Positions 17,615 through 26,453 of a DNA stretch of 64,000 nt are shown one piece after another. The stretch covers positions 1-64,000 of the forward strand of contig JABFXY010000096.1 in the NCBI GenBank assembly GCA_013361525.1. The letters are read 5' to 3'. The notes under the pieces were generated by a model. It searched no databases. It saw only the letters and a program-made list of their open reading frames with translations, and was not told the DNA's origin. Every line of letters begins with the position of its first letter. Position 1 is the stretch's first letter. Source of the stretch: Polyangiaceae bacterium (GTDB lineage Bacteria > Myxococcota_A > Polyangia > Polyangiales > Polyangiaceae). Both the position numbers and the translations under genes were made by a program.

Positions 17615-18379
17615 TCACTTCCTTCGGATCGCCCATCCCGCGGCGCGCTCGAAGACGGCCCGCGGGACCCACCCCATCGCTCCGAACGCCATCGCCAATG
17701 AGGGAGGGAACGCCATGACCGGGGCGTGTGTGTCTATTGCCTTGACGATGTAATCGACTGCGGGCTCGAGTCCGAGAACCACCGGCATCGGGTAGTCCGC
17801 TTTTCGCCCGGTGCCGGCGCTGTCGACGAACCCGGGTTGGACATCCGTGACGACGATCCCCGTACCCGCCAAGTCGATGCGCAGGCCCTCGAGGAAGCGG
17901 CTTATCGCCACCTTGCTCGCGCAATAGTGTGAGACGGTGGGAAGGCCTCGACGACCGGCGAGCGATGACATCGCTAGAACATGCCCGTGGCCGCGACGGA
18001 GCATCCCCGGAAGCGCTGCGGTGATCGTGGCGATGGTGCCGACCACGTTCGTCTGAATGATCGGCGCAATCTTGTCCCACGTCATCTGCCTGCCGTCGCA
18101 CGGCGTCCCGATGCCTGCGTTCGCGACGACGAGATCCAGGCCACCCACCGCCTCGTCGGCGTGCTGCACGACCTCGGTGATCCAGTCGGCGTCACGAATA
18201 TCGACGGGGATCGCGATGGCGCGCCCGCCCGCGCGTTCGATCTTCTCGCGCTCCTCCTCGAGCAACTCTGGGGTATTCGCGCACAGCACTACGAACGTGC
18301 CTCGCCCCGCGAGACGTTCGGCCAAGCGGCGTCCCATCCCCATCGATGCGCCGGTGATGAGCGCAGTCCGTTCATTCAT
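17615..18379 (-). CDS. Short-chain dehydrogenase/reductase
   Basis: 254 aa classical SDR. The nucleotide-binding motif is LITGASMGMGRR near residue 8, followed by the structural NAG motif VVANAGIG near 87. The catalytic serine lies in AMSSLAGRRG and the catalytic pair in YCASK near residue 150. NAD(P)H-dependent oxidoreduction of an unknown alcohol or ketone is expected. The hydrophobic C-terminus (MAFPPSLAMAFGAMGW) suggests membrane association. A third copy of the shared palindromic element lies about 40 bp before the start. The substrate cannot be inferred from neighbours. Confidence 0.92.
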   Translation of the reverse strand: MNERTALITGASMGMGRRLAERLAGRGTFVVLCANTPELLEEEREKIERAGGRAIAIPVDIRDADWITEVVQHADEAVGGLDLVVANAGIGTPCDGRQMTWDKIAPIIQTNVVGTIATITAALPGMLRRGHGHVLAMSSLAGRRGLPTVSHYCASKVAISRFLEGLRIDLAGTGIVVTDVQPGFVDSAGTGRKADYPMPVVLGLEPAVDYIVKAIDTHAPVMAFPPSLAMAFGAMGWVPRAVFERAAGWAIRRK

Positions 18380-18419
18380 GGCTCACCCGTATTGAATTGT
18401 CGTCGATTGGTTACCTATA

Positions 18420-18444
18420 ACGAGAATCGTAAACGAGTTACGAA
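18420..18444. promoter_or_regulatory. Shared palindromic operator-like element, copy 3 (between SDR and an exported protein)
   Basis: The stretch contains ACGAGAATCGTAAACG followed by AGTTACGAA. It aligns with copies 1 and 2 over 16 bp with three or four differences, and has an internal TCGTAAACGA palindrome. It is about 40 bp before the SDR start and 58 bp before the divergent gene at 18502. Confidence 0.42.
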
Positions 18445-18501
18445 CTAACCGAAGCAACATTTTGGCCGGCCGGGGTCTGGTGCTTGCACCGATTGGCGGT
18501 C

Positions 18502-19146
18502 ATGGATCGGCGAGTTGCATTGAAGGGACTGGGCGCTCTCGGACTGGTGATGGTGCTCCCGCTGGGCGCGCAAGCTGCCCCCGTCGGCACCGGGGGGCTG
18601 GGGCGAGGCCGGTACGCTCGACTGCGCGTGGTCTTGGAGAAGACAGTGTTCCAGTTCGATGTGCTGTCGCTCGACATTCGTGTCGATCAGGCGACCGCGG
18701 ACCGCCTCGAGCGGATGGTCAAAGGCCGCGAGTACTCGAGCAAGCTGGAACGCGACGTCGTCTCCACCGTGCTCGAGGCCGAGACTGTATATACCGCTGC
18801 CAAGTTCTTGCGAGGGTTCGGGCGGGATGCCTTCGTAGAGGGCGTACGCGTCGACTTGGGCCGAGCGTACAAGGGCGAGCTCATCGACCGGGAGGAGTAC
18901 CTTCGCGTTCACCGCGAGCTTCCTCGCTGGTTCGCGTTTCTGGGCGATCGGGGGGTCCGAAAAGGAGACTGGCTCTACAACCGAGGCGATGCGGACGGCC
19001 TTCGCACCGTCTTCGTCAATGGCGACGGCGCCAGTCTCATGGACCTCACGCTCCCCGGTCGAGCGCCCACACGCACGCTGGTGGCGTGCTATCTGGCACC
19101 GGGTGGTGATCTGCGTGAGCCGTTGGTCCGCTCTCTGTTCGAGTAA
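18502..19146 (+). CDS. Tat-type exported protein of unknown function (chalcone-isomerase-like?)
   Basis: 214 aa from ATG 18502; an upstream ATG at 18484 is possible. The N-terminus MDRRVALKGLGALGLVMVLP followed by AQA is a twin-arginine-type signal peptide. The mature part begins with a strand-rich segment (KTVFQFDVLSLDIRVD) and ends with FVNGDGASLMDLTL and a short helix near the C-terminus. This order resembles secreted chalcone-isomerase-like proteins, but I cannot confirm it by eye. It is divergent from the SDR gene and shares its intergenic region, including operator-like copy 3. Confidence 0.68.
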   Translation: MDRRVALKGLGALGLVMVLPLGAQAAPVGTGGLGRGRYARLRVVLEKTVFQFDVLSLDIRVDQATADRLERMVKGREYSSKLERDVVSTVLEAETVYTAAKFLRGFGRDAFVEGVRVDLGRAYKGELIDREEYLRVHRELPRWFAFLGDRGVRKGDWLYNRGDADGLRTVFVNGDGASLMDLTLPGRAPTRTLVACYLAPGGDLREPLVRSLFE

Positions 19147-19545
19147 TTAGCGGCCACCTCGTCCAAGGCTGCAGGGGATTCGAGCTCAATCGTCGATTGG
19201 TCAAGCCGCTGCAGATCGCGACTCGATGCCTGGTACCGCGGCGTCGCACCTACTTCCAAAGCTCAATGGCCGACACCGGCGTCGAGCCGAGCACGGAGGA
19301 CGCGCCGCAGTTGAAGAGTGACAAGGTGTGGGCCCGACCCGCCTCGAATTCCTGGAAGATCCGATCGCGCAATTGTCTTTGCGCGGGCCCATCATATCGT
19401 GGCCCGGCGAGTCACACTGCTCGGGAGGCCCGCGGCGCGGCAGCGCATGTCCCGCACGCTTGCGCAAGCGGTCCACGCTCGGAATGCGCCGGGCTCCGGT
19501 AGAAATGACGCTGAAAGCTGGCGCGCCCGTTGCTGGCGGCCGAGC
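19147..19545. other. Non-coding stretch before the efflux operon
   Basis: About 400 bp with no reading frame that looks real. It holds a perfect palindrome CGCTTGCGCAAGCG at 19457-19470, whose 15-mer also occurs in the tauE promoter region. I recognise no promoter, operator for a metal regulator, or RNA. Confidence 0.5.
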
Positions 19546-20829
19546 ATGGGACGGCTTCGCTCGCTCGGTGTTGCGGTCGCGATCGCCACGGCGTGGACCG
19601 GGACCATCGCGCGCGCGCAAGAAGCCAAGTCCGCGCTTCCGTCACCGCTCACGCTCGAGGTCGTGACGAAACTCGCGCGCGACGACCGATCGGAAATCGA
19701 GGCGGCACGACAGCGCACGCGCGCCGGCTGGGCGCGCGCGAACGCGGAGGGGAAGCCGCCGGACCCGATGCTCATGACGAACCTCGATCACCTGCCGCTG
19801 CCCGAGGTTATGGGCGCCGACGCAAGCTTCATGATCCAGCAGTCCATTCCGCTGTCGGGCGAGCTCGGCGCCCGCATACGCCGCGCGGAGTGGTTCGCGC
19901 GAGCGCTCGAGGAGGACGAGAAGACCGTGCGGTTGGATGTCGAGCTCGATGCGGCGAACGCGTTCTTGATGCTCGCGGAGGAGCAGGCCATGACGGCGGT
20001 CGTCGACAAGCAGATCGCGGTCGTCGAATCGCTCGAAAAGATCATCGAGACGCGACTGTCGACTGGTGCAGGCACGCCGGCGGACCTGCTCCGGGCCGGG
20101 CTCGAGCGCTCGCGGCTCGAAGTGGAGCGAGACACGCTCGCGCGACGCATCAAGGCGAGCGACGCCATGCTCGACGCCGCGCTCGGTCGGAACCCGAACG
20201 CAGAGGTTCCGGTCTGCGAGCTACCTTCTCCGGGGCCCGAGCCGGTCGACGGCGCGGCCCTGGCGCGTACCGCGCTCGCCGAGCGGCCGGAGCTCACGTC
20301 GATGCGCAAGCGCGTCCGTGCCGCGGAGGAGGACGTCGAGGTCATGCGCAACATGCGCGCGCCGATGGGGGTCTTCGGCCTCGGGGCGGCTTACACGATG
20401 ACCGATGGTTTCGGTCTGATGGCCACGGTGGGTATCAGCATTCCGATCTGGGAGGACAAGTACGACAGCGCGATCGACGAGGCCAAAGCGATGGCTTCCA
20501 TGGAGCGCGCCGAGGTCAGAGCGATGCAGACCATGGTGAGCGGTGCGGTCGTCGCGGCGAGAGAGCGTGTGGAAGCTGCCCGCGAGCGCGAGCTTGCGAT
20601 TCGCAAGAAGCTGATCCCGCTCGGCGACCAGGTCTTGAAGGCGCTGCTCACGAGCTACACGAGCGGCCAAACTTCGGTTGTCGCTGTGATCGATGGGTAC
20701 CAATCAGTTCAAATGATCGAGATGGAACATGTTTCTGCGCGCGCGGAGCTCGGGCGAGCGCGCGCGCAGCTCGCTCGCAAGGTTGGAACGGGCGGTGGAC
20801 GAACCGGCTCCGCGCCTGCAAGCGATTGA
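19546..20829 (+). CDS. cusC: TolC-family outer-membrane efflux protein (CusC-like)
   Basis: 427 aa from ATG 19546, which gives a clean Sec signal peptide (MGRLRSLGVAVAIATAW, cleavage after ARA). The mature protein is two TolC-like repeats of long helices: an early SLxGE-type segment FMIQQSIPLSGELGARIRR, a central DLLRAGLERSRLEVERDTLARR, and in the second half ISIPIWEDKYDSAIDEAKA and TSYTSGQTSVVAVIDGYQ. It would form the outer-membrane channel of the tripartite metal efflux pump with the next two genes, 33 bp and a few bp downstream. No N-terminal lipobox is seen, unlike E. coli CusC. Confidence 0.88.
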   Translation: MGRLRSLGVAVAIATAWTGTIARAQEAKSALPSPLTLEVVTKLARDDRSEIEAARQRTRAGWARANAEGKPPDPMLMTNLDHLPLPEVMGADASFMIQQSIPLSGELGARIRRAEWFARALEEDEKTVRLDVELDAANAFLMLAEEQAMTAVVDKQIAVVESLEKIIETRLSTGAGTPADLLRAGLERSRLEVERDTLARRIKASDAMLDAALGRNPNAEVPVCELPSPGPEPVDGAALARTALAERPELTSMRKRVRAAEEDVEVMRNMRAPMGVFGLGAAYTMTDGFGLMATVGISIPIWEDKYDSAIDEAKAMASMERAEVRAMQTMVSGAVVAARERVEAARERELAIRKKLIPLGDQVLKALLTSYTSGQTSVVAVIDGYQSVQMIEMEHVSARAELGRARAQLARKVGTGGGRTGSAPASD

Positions 20830-20862
20830 TCGTTTCACGAGAGCGCGAGAACCGCGCGGAGG

Positions 20863-22074
20863 GTGACACGCGTGACATACGTGGGGAGATTATGGCCACG
20901 TTTCGAGCAGCGATCGCGCGGGTTTGCTTTGCTCGGTATGCTCGCTGGGCTGAGCGGTCCCGTGGGTGGATGCCAAGTGGCGCACGACCACGGCTCCCAC
21001 GCGTCTGCGAGCTCCACGTCCCCCGCGACCGGTCCTCGACCCCCGAGTCCACTCCCATCGGCTGATTACGGCCACGTTCGGCTCGAGGGCGTCCCGCTCG
21101 TGGAGCTCGGCTTCAGCACGTCGAAGGTGGAGCGAAAGCCGCTCGTCCGCCGTGTGCGGACGACGGGCTGGGTCACCGTCGACGAGACACGCACGAGCCA
21201 TGTGCACGCGAAGGTCCGAGGCTTCGTCGTCGCGACCCACGATCGATTCGTCGGCTCGACGGTGAAGAAGGGCGACCCGCTCGTCAGTCTTTATAGCGAA
21301 GGCATCCTCGCCGCCGAGCTCGAGCTCCTGTCGCTCGTGGATCAGAGGCGCGCGCTCGAATCGTCGGCAACAGGGTCGGGCGTCGCGCGCTCGCTCGATC
21401 CCGTCGTCGAGGCGGCGCGGAGGCGGTTCTCCCTCTGGGACGTGCCGTCGGGTCAGGTTGCGCGTGTGGAGAAGACGGGGAAGCCCACGCGAGGCGTCAC
21501 TCTTTCCTCACCGCGCGAAGGCGTCATCCTCGTGCGAGGCGCCATCGACGGCACGTACGTCGAGCCCTCGACCGAGCTGTTCGTCATCTCCGACATCTCC
21601 CGGCTTTGGATCGTCTTCGACATCTTCGAGCACGACATGCCCTTCGTTCGCGTCGGTCAGAACGCGACCTTTCAGTGTGAGGGGATGCTGCACGCTCACG
21701 ACGCGAAGATTTCCTACCTGTCGCCCACCATCGATCCCGCGACGCGATCCCTGCGCGCGCGCGTCACTGTCGACAACCTCGGCGGTACGCTACGGCCCGG
21801 CGCGTTCTCGACCGTCGATCTCGGAATCGATCTCGGTGAGTCGCTGGTCGTGCCTTCGGATGCAGTGTTGCATACCGGCGTGCGCGACCTCGTCTTCGTG
21901 GTGAAGGACGGCATGGCGGTGCCCACCGAGGTCGTCGTGAGCCCGGGTGATGGTGGCCTGGTGCGGATAGAGCAAGGCGTCGCGGAGGGTGACGTCGTCG
22001 TCACCGGTGCGCAGTTCCTCGTCGATTCGGAGAGCCGCTTGCGCGCCGGCTCGGGCGCTTCCCATGCGCACTGA
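20863..22074 (+). CDS. cusB: Periplasmic adaptor of heavy-metal efflux pump (CusB-like)
   Basis: 403 aa with a GTG start; a hydrophobic segment ending in a lipobox-like VGGC near residue 37 suggests a lipoprotein. A His-containing linker (VAHDHGSHAS) follows. The membrane-fusion fold is evident: the lipoyl-like half-motifs HAKVRGFVVATHDRFVGSTVKKGDPLVSLYS and LSSPREGVILVRGAIDGTYVEPSTELFVISD (each in its entirety about 30 residues), then a beta-barrel with DPATRSLRARVTVDN. The C-terminus ends HAH. It bridges the RND pump and the TolC channel. The stop overlaps the start of cusA. Confidence 0.9.
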   Translation: MTRVTYVGRLWPRFEQRSRGFALLGMLAGLSGPVGGCQVAHDHGSHASASSTSPATGPRPPSPLPSADYGHVRLEGVPLVELGFSTSKVERKPLVRRVRTTGWVTVDETRTSHVHAKVRGFVVATHDRFVGSTVKKGDPLVSLYSEGILAAELELLSLVDQRRALESSATGSGVARSLDPVVEAARRRFSLWDVPSGQVARVEKTGKPTRGVTLSSPREGVILVRGAIDGTYVEPSTELFVISDISRLWIVFDIFEHDMPFVRVGQNATFQCEGMLHAHDAKISYLSPTIDPATRSLRARVTVDNLGGTLRPGAFSTVDLGIDLGESLVVPSDAVLHTGVRDLVFVVKDGMAVPTEVVVSPGDGGLVRIEQGVAEGDVVVTGAQFLVDSESRLRAGSGASHAH

Positions 22075-25000
22075 GAAGCCGTCGGAAGGCTTCGTCGCGC
22101 GCGTCATCGATTTCGGGGCACGGCGTCGTGCGCTCGTCGCTTTCGTCGCGGTCGCGTTCGCGTTGTTCGGCGTGTGGGCCGCGCGCGAGACACCGCTCGA
22201 TGCGCTCCCGGACCTATCGGACACGCAGGTCGTCATCGCCACCGAGTGGATGGGCAGAAACCCAACTATCATCGAGGACCAAGTCACCTATCCGATCGCG
22301 ACAGCGTTCCTCGGTGCGCCGAACGTGAAGACGGTGCGCGGCTTCACGATGTTCGGGATGAGCTTCGTCTACGTCGTGTTCGACGACGGTACGGACATCT
22401 ATTGGGCGCGAGCGCGTACGCTCGAGTATCTCTCGAAGGTTCAAGCTCGCCTTCCACCTGGTGTTACGCCGCAAATCGGCCCGGATGCGACGAGTGTCGG
22501 CTGGGTCTTTCAATACGCGCTCGTCGACGAGACCGGGAGGCGAACCCAGCAAGAGCTCCGCTCCCTGCAGGATTGGACGCTGCGCTACCAGCTCCAGAGC
22601 GTCGACGGAGTGGCCGAGGTGGCGAGCGTCGGAGGCTTCGAGAAGGAGTATCAAATCGAGACGGACCCAGGCCGGCTCCGCGCATATGGGCTCGGCATCT
22701 CGGACGTCGCCGCCGCGGTCGGCAGCTCGAATGGCGAGGTCGGCGGACGCGTCATCGAGCTGAGCCAACACGAATATGCGATTCGTGGCCGGGGGTACGT
22801 CGCGTCGAAGGAGGATATCGAGAGCGCCGTTATCAGCGTAAAGGGCGGCGGAAAGCCCATCACCGTGGGTGACGTCGCCACCGTAAGCGTTGGGGGCGCG
22901 ATGCGGCGGGGGATCGCAGACCTCGATGGGCGCGGTCCCGTCGTCGGCGGAATCGTCGTCATGCGGTCCGGCGAGAATGCGCTCGACGTCTGCAATCGAA
23001 CCAAGGCGAAGCTCGCCGAGATAGCGCCGAGCTTGCCCGATGGGGTCAGGATTGTCCCGGTTTACGATCGCAGCCGGCTCATTCGCGACTCGGTGGCGAC
23101 GCTCGGAACGAACCTTGCGCAAATCATCGCCGTCGTCCTCGTGGTGATCGCGCTCTTTCTGTTCCACCTCCGCTCCTCGATCGTCGCGGTCGCGACGCTC
23201 CTCGTCGCGACCGCGGGATCCTTCGTCGTCTTCTGGTCGCTCAAACTGACGATCAGCATCATGTCACTTGCGGGCGTGATCCTCGCGCTGGGCGATATGG
23301 TCGATTCCACGGTTGTCCTCGTCGAGGATGCGCACAAGCAAATCGCCGAAGCGGAGCGACATGGATCGAAGGTCGACCGCACGGAGATCATCGTTTCGTC
23401 CGCGAAGCGCTTGGGACCCTCCCTGTTCGGAGCGCTCCTCGTTCTCACGATCGCGTTCTTGCCTGTATTCGCGCTGACAGGAGAGGAGGGGCGCCTGTTC
23501 CGCCCGCTCGCGGTCGCGAAGACCGCCTCGATGGCTGTCGCGTCTCTCTTGGCTATTACGCTCGTTCCGGCGCTGATGGTTTGGTTTCTCCGCGGGCGCA
23601 TCCGGCCCGAAGAGCGGAACCCGATGAACCGCGCGGCTGTTGCGGTGTATCGGCCCGTCCTTCGGCTCGCGCTCCGCGCCCGCTACGCGGTGATTGCAGT
23701 CGCCGTGCTTATCGTCGGCGCGACCGTAATCCCGTGGCGCGGCCTCGGGTCGGAGTTCATGCCGCCGCTCTACGAAGAAGACCTTCTCTTCATGCCGGTA
23801 TCGGTCCCATCGATGCCGGTCGCCGAAGCCGAGAGGATCTTGCGATGGCAAGACACGCGCATCCGCGAGGTGCCGGAGGTCGAGCAGGTATTCGGAAAGG
23901 CGGGACGCGCGGAGTCCGCGCTCGATCCTGCGCCGCTCTCCATGTTCGAGACGATCGTGCGAATCAAGCCGAAGGAGCAATGGCGCGCCGGGATGACCAT
24001 CGAGAAGATCGTTGGCGAGCTCGACCAAAGGACGCGCGTGCCAGGTATCCAGGGCGCGTGGACGATGCCGATCAAGGCGCGCATCGACATGCTGTCGACC
24101 GGGATCCGTACGCCCATCGGCATCAAGGTCTTCGGCAAAGACCTCGCTACCATTTCGGACGTCGAAGCGAAAATCGAGCGAGCTTTGCATGATGTGCCCG
24201 GCACCCGCAGCGTCTACGCGGAGCGCGAGCTCGGCGGGTTCTTTCTCGACGTCGTTCCGAAGCGAGACGTGATTGCTCGTTACGGATTATCCGTTAGGGA
24301 GGTCCTCGACGCTGTGGAGAGCAGCGTCGGCGGCATCGAGGCGACGACCACGATCGAAGGACGGGAACGCTACCGGGTCGTCGTGCGCTATCCGCGTGAG
24401 CTACGAAACGACCCCGAAGCCCTGAAGGCCGTCCTCGTGCCCGTGCGTGTTGCTCCGCTCCCTGACGTATTCGGCTCGAAGCTGACGTCCGGTGCAAGCG
24501 ACGCGCTCCTATCGGCGGGCGCGGCTTCATCGCCGCCGAACGACGGAATGCAGGGCTCGGCCGGCGAGCGACCCGACATTGCGTCGATGGGGGCCGGCAC
24601 GTCGATGCGGGGTGGGGTCGCGCCCGCGCGGATGGAAGCGATGGGCGGCACCAGCGGCCCCGCGCCTATCCTCTCGCCACCCGGAGCCTCGGGCCCCGCC
24701 GTGCCGCTGGGGCAGCTCGCTGACGTTCGCGTCGCGCTCGACGCGCCGATGATCAAGAGCGAGCTCGGGCAGCTGGCCGGATGGGTTTATGTCGATATCG
24801 AAGGGCGCGACCTCGGAGGTTATGTCGAAGAGGCCAAACAGCACGTGACCGATACCGTGGCGCTGCCGCCGGGATACTCAATCAAGTGGACGGGGCAGTA
24901 CGAGCTCCTCGAGCGCGTTCGCGCCCGGCTCGCCTTCATCGTCCCCCTGACGCTCGCGCTCGTGGTCGCCATCCTCTACGTAAATTTTCGCGCAGCCGCG

Positions 25001-25495
25001 CCGACCGCCCTCGTCCTGACGGGCGTTCCGTTCGCCGCTGTCGGCTCGATATGGACCTTGTGGCTCTTCGGATTCAATACCTCTGTCGCCGTTTGGGTCG
25101 GGATGATCGCCCTTTTGGGTGTCGCGGCAGAGACTGCAAGCGTGATGGTGGTTTACCTCGAGGAGGCTTACGCGAACGGCGTCGTGAGTGGCCGTATCCA
25201 TGACACCTCGAGCCTCCTCGACGCGGTGGTCGAGGCCGGGGCCCTGCGGGTTCGACCGCTCCTCATGACGGTCCTCACGAACGTATTCGGGCTATTGCCG
25301 ATACTGCTCGATCGAGGCGTCGGCTCGGATGTCGCAAAACGAATCGCCGCCCCCATGTGGGGCGGCCTCGTGTCGCTCACACTGCTTACGTTGGTGGTAG
25401 TGCCCTGTGCGTACGTCGCATGGCGGACGCGGTCGTTGCGCAAACACGCAGGTATCGCGACTCGTGATGACGTATCTCAACACAACTCGGCGTGA
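22064..25495 (+). CDS. cusA: CusA-type Cu/Ag RND efflux transporter with an 80-residue insertion
   Basis: 1143 aa from ATG 22064, which overlaps the cusB stop; CusA is usually about 1050 aa. Twelve membrane segments in RND order. Helix 4 carries GDMVDSTVVLVEDAHK, closely matching the CusA GxMVDxxxVMIENAHK signature. The porter domain has GKAGRAESALDPAPLSMFE, typical of CusA and CzcA. The extra length is a low-complexity Gly/Ala/Ser/Met-rich insertion (residues ~810-885, nt ~24480-24700) just before VPLGQLADVRV in the porter domain. Proton-driven export of monovalent copper or silver is expected. Confidence 0.93.
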   Translation: MRTEKPSEGFVARVIDFGARRRALVAFVAVAFALFGVWAARETPLDALPDLSDTQVVIATEWMGRNPTIIEDQVTYPIATAFLGAPNVKTVRGFTMFGMSFVYVVFDDGTDIYWARARTLEYLSKVQARLPPGVTPQIGPDATSVGWVFQYALVDETGRRTQQELRSLQDWTLRYQLQSVDGVAEVASVGGFEKEYQIETDPGRLRAYGLGISDVAAAVGSSNGEVGGRVIELSQHEYAIRGRGYVASKEDIESAVISVKGGGKPITVGDVATVSVGGAMRRGIADLDGRGPVVGGIVVMRSGENALDVCNRTKAKLAEIAPSLPDGVRIVPVYDRSRLIRDSVATLGTNLAQIIAVVLVVIALFLFHLRSSIVAVATLLVATAGSFVVFWSLKLTISIMSLAGVILALGDMVDSTVVLVEDAHKQIAEAERHGSKVDRTEIIVSSAKRLGPSLFGALLVLTIAFLPVFALTGEEGRLFRPLAVAKTASMAVASLLAITLVPALMVWFLRGRIRPEERNPMNRAAVAVYRPVLRLALRARYAVIAVAVLIVGATVIPWRGLGSEFMPPLYEEDLLFMPVSVPSMPVAEAERILRWQDTRIREVPEVEQVFGKAGRAESALDPAPLSMFETIVRIKPKEQWRAGMTIEKIVGELDQRTRVPGIQGAWTMPIKARIDMLSTGIRTPIGIKVFGKDLATISDVEAKIERALHDVPGTRSVYAERELGGFFLDVVPKRDVIARYGLSVREVLDAVESSVGGIEATTTIEGRERYRVVVRYPRELRNDPEALKAVLVPVRVAPLPDVFGSKLTSGASDALLSAGAASSPPNDGMQGSAGERPDIASMGAGTSMRGGVAPARMEAMGGTSGPAPILSPPGASGPAVPLGQLADVRVALDAPMIKSELGQLAGWVYVDIEGRDLGGYVEEAKQHVTDTVALPPGYSIKWTGQYELLERVRARLAFIVPLTLALVVAILYVNFRAAAPTALVLTGVPFAAVGSIWTLWLFGFNTSVAVWVGMIALLGVAAETASVMVVYLEEAYANGVVSGRIHDTSSLLDAVVEAGALRVRPLLMTVLTNVFGLLPILLDRGVGSDVAKRIAAPMWGGLVSLTLLTLVVVPCAYVAWRTRSLRKHAGIATRDDVSQHNSA

Positions 25496-25507
25496 CTCGA
25501 GCGAAGC

Positions 25508-26275
25508 ATGTTCAGACCACGAAGGTTCCGCCAGGCGCACACAGAAGCGTTCGTCGGGTACGACGAGGGGCGGGCGAGGCGCTTCTGGGCGATCGTCTCT
25601 CGGCTGCTCGACCGCTGGCACGTTGAGGTCAGCGGTCTCGAAAGGCTTCCGGCCGGCCGGGCGCTCCTCTACATGAATCACGCGTTCGGCTGGGATGCGG
25701 CGTTGCCCATCGCCGCGATTCGCCGTGCGACCGGACGGCGCGTCTGGGTGCTCGGGGAACACCTCTGGTGGAAAGTGCCATATCTACGGGGGCTCGCAGC
25801 AGCCGTCGGGACGGTCGACGGAACGCCAGCCAACGCCGACGCGCTGCTCGCCGCGGGCGAGCTCGTCCTGGTGCTTCCAGGCGGCCTTCGCGAGGCGGTA
25901 AAGCCGCGGGAGCTACGATATCGGCTGATATGGGACGGGCGATATGGCTTTGTCCGCGTGGCGATCCACAATCAAGCCCCACTCGTTCCTGTAGCAGGCA
26001 TCGGGGCGGACGAGTGGGTCGATCTCGTCGGGAATCCGTTCGCTCGCGGGCGCCGGTGGCTCGGCAGGGACTTTCCGCTCGTGCGACCCCGCTGGGGCAT
26101 TCCGATCGTGCGGCGGCGCGGCCTACAGTACGTGATTGGCGCACCGGTGTACCCGCATCTGTTGCCCGGGGAGAGCGCGCAAGCCGCCGCCGTGCGTGTT
26201 CGTCGCGAAGCTCGCGGCGCGCTCGAGGAGCTCATCGACGAAGCGCTGGCGGCGCGTGTCGGGTTCCGCGACTGA
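25508..26275 (+). CDS. PlsC/DGAT-like acyltransferase
   Basis: 255 aa. The acyltransferase block I is MNHAFGWDAALP (NHxxxxD, near residue 58), and a later block reads LVLPGGLREAVKPRE, the PGGxxE pattern of diacylglycerol acyltransferase-type LPLAT enzymes. Membrane association is probably peripheral via the N-terminal helix. It probably acylates a lysophospholipid, diacylglycerol or lipid precursor. It starts 12 bp after cusA and could be in the same transcript, though a functional link to metal efflux is not evident. Confidence 0.82.
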   Translation: MFRPRRFRQAHTEAFVGYDEGRARRFWAIVSRLLDRWHVEVSGLERLPAGRALLYMNHAFGWDAALPIAAIRRATGRRVWVLGEHLWWKVPYLRGLAAAVGTVDGTPANADALLAAGELVLVLPGGLREAVKPRELRYRLIWDGRYGFVRVAIHNQAPLVPVAGIGADEWVDLVGNPFARGRRWLGRDFPLVRPRWGIPIVRRRGLQYVIGAPVYPHLLPGESAQAAAVRVRREARGALEELIDEALAARVGFRD

Positions 26276-26453
26276 CGCCGCTTTGGCCCTCGGCGTTGCG
26301 TTCACGTGAGGCGTCGCGCCGTGACGGTTCCGAAGCGTGAGCAACTTCCATGCACCCCGCTCGCCGACGGCGGCGCGCCTTGATCATTGCAATATCGACG
26401 ATTGCCGCGTTGGTCTCGCGAAGTCGGCATTCTCGCTGCATGACGCCTGGCCC

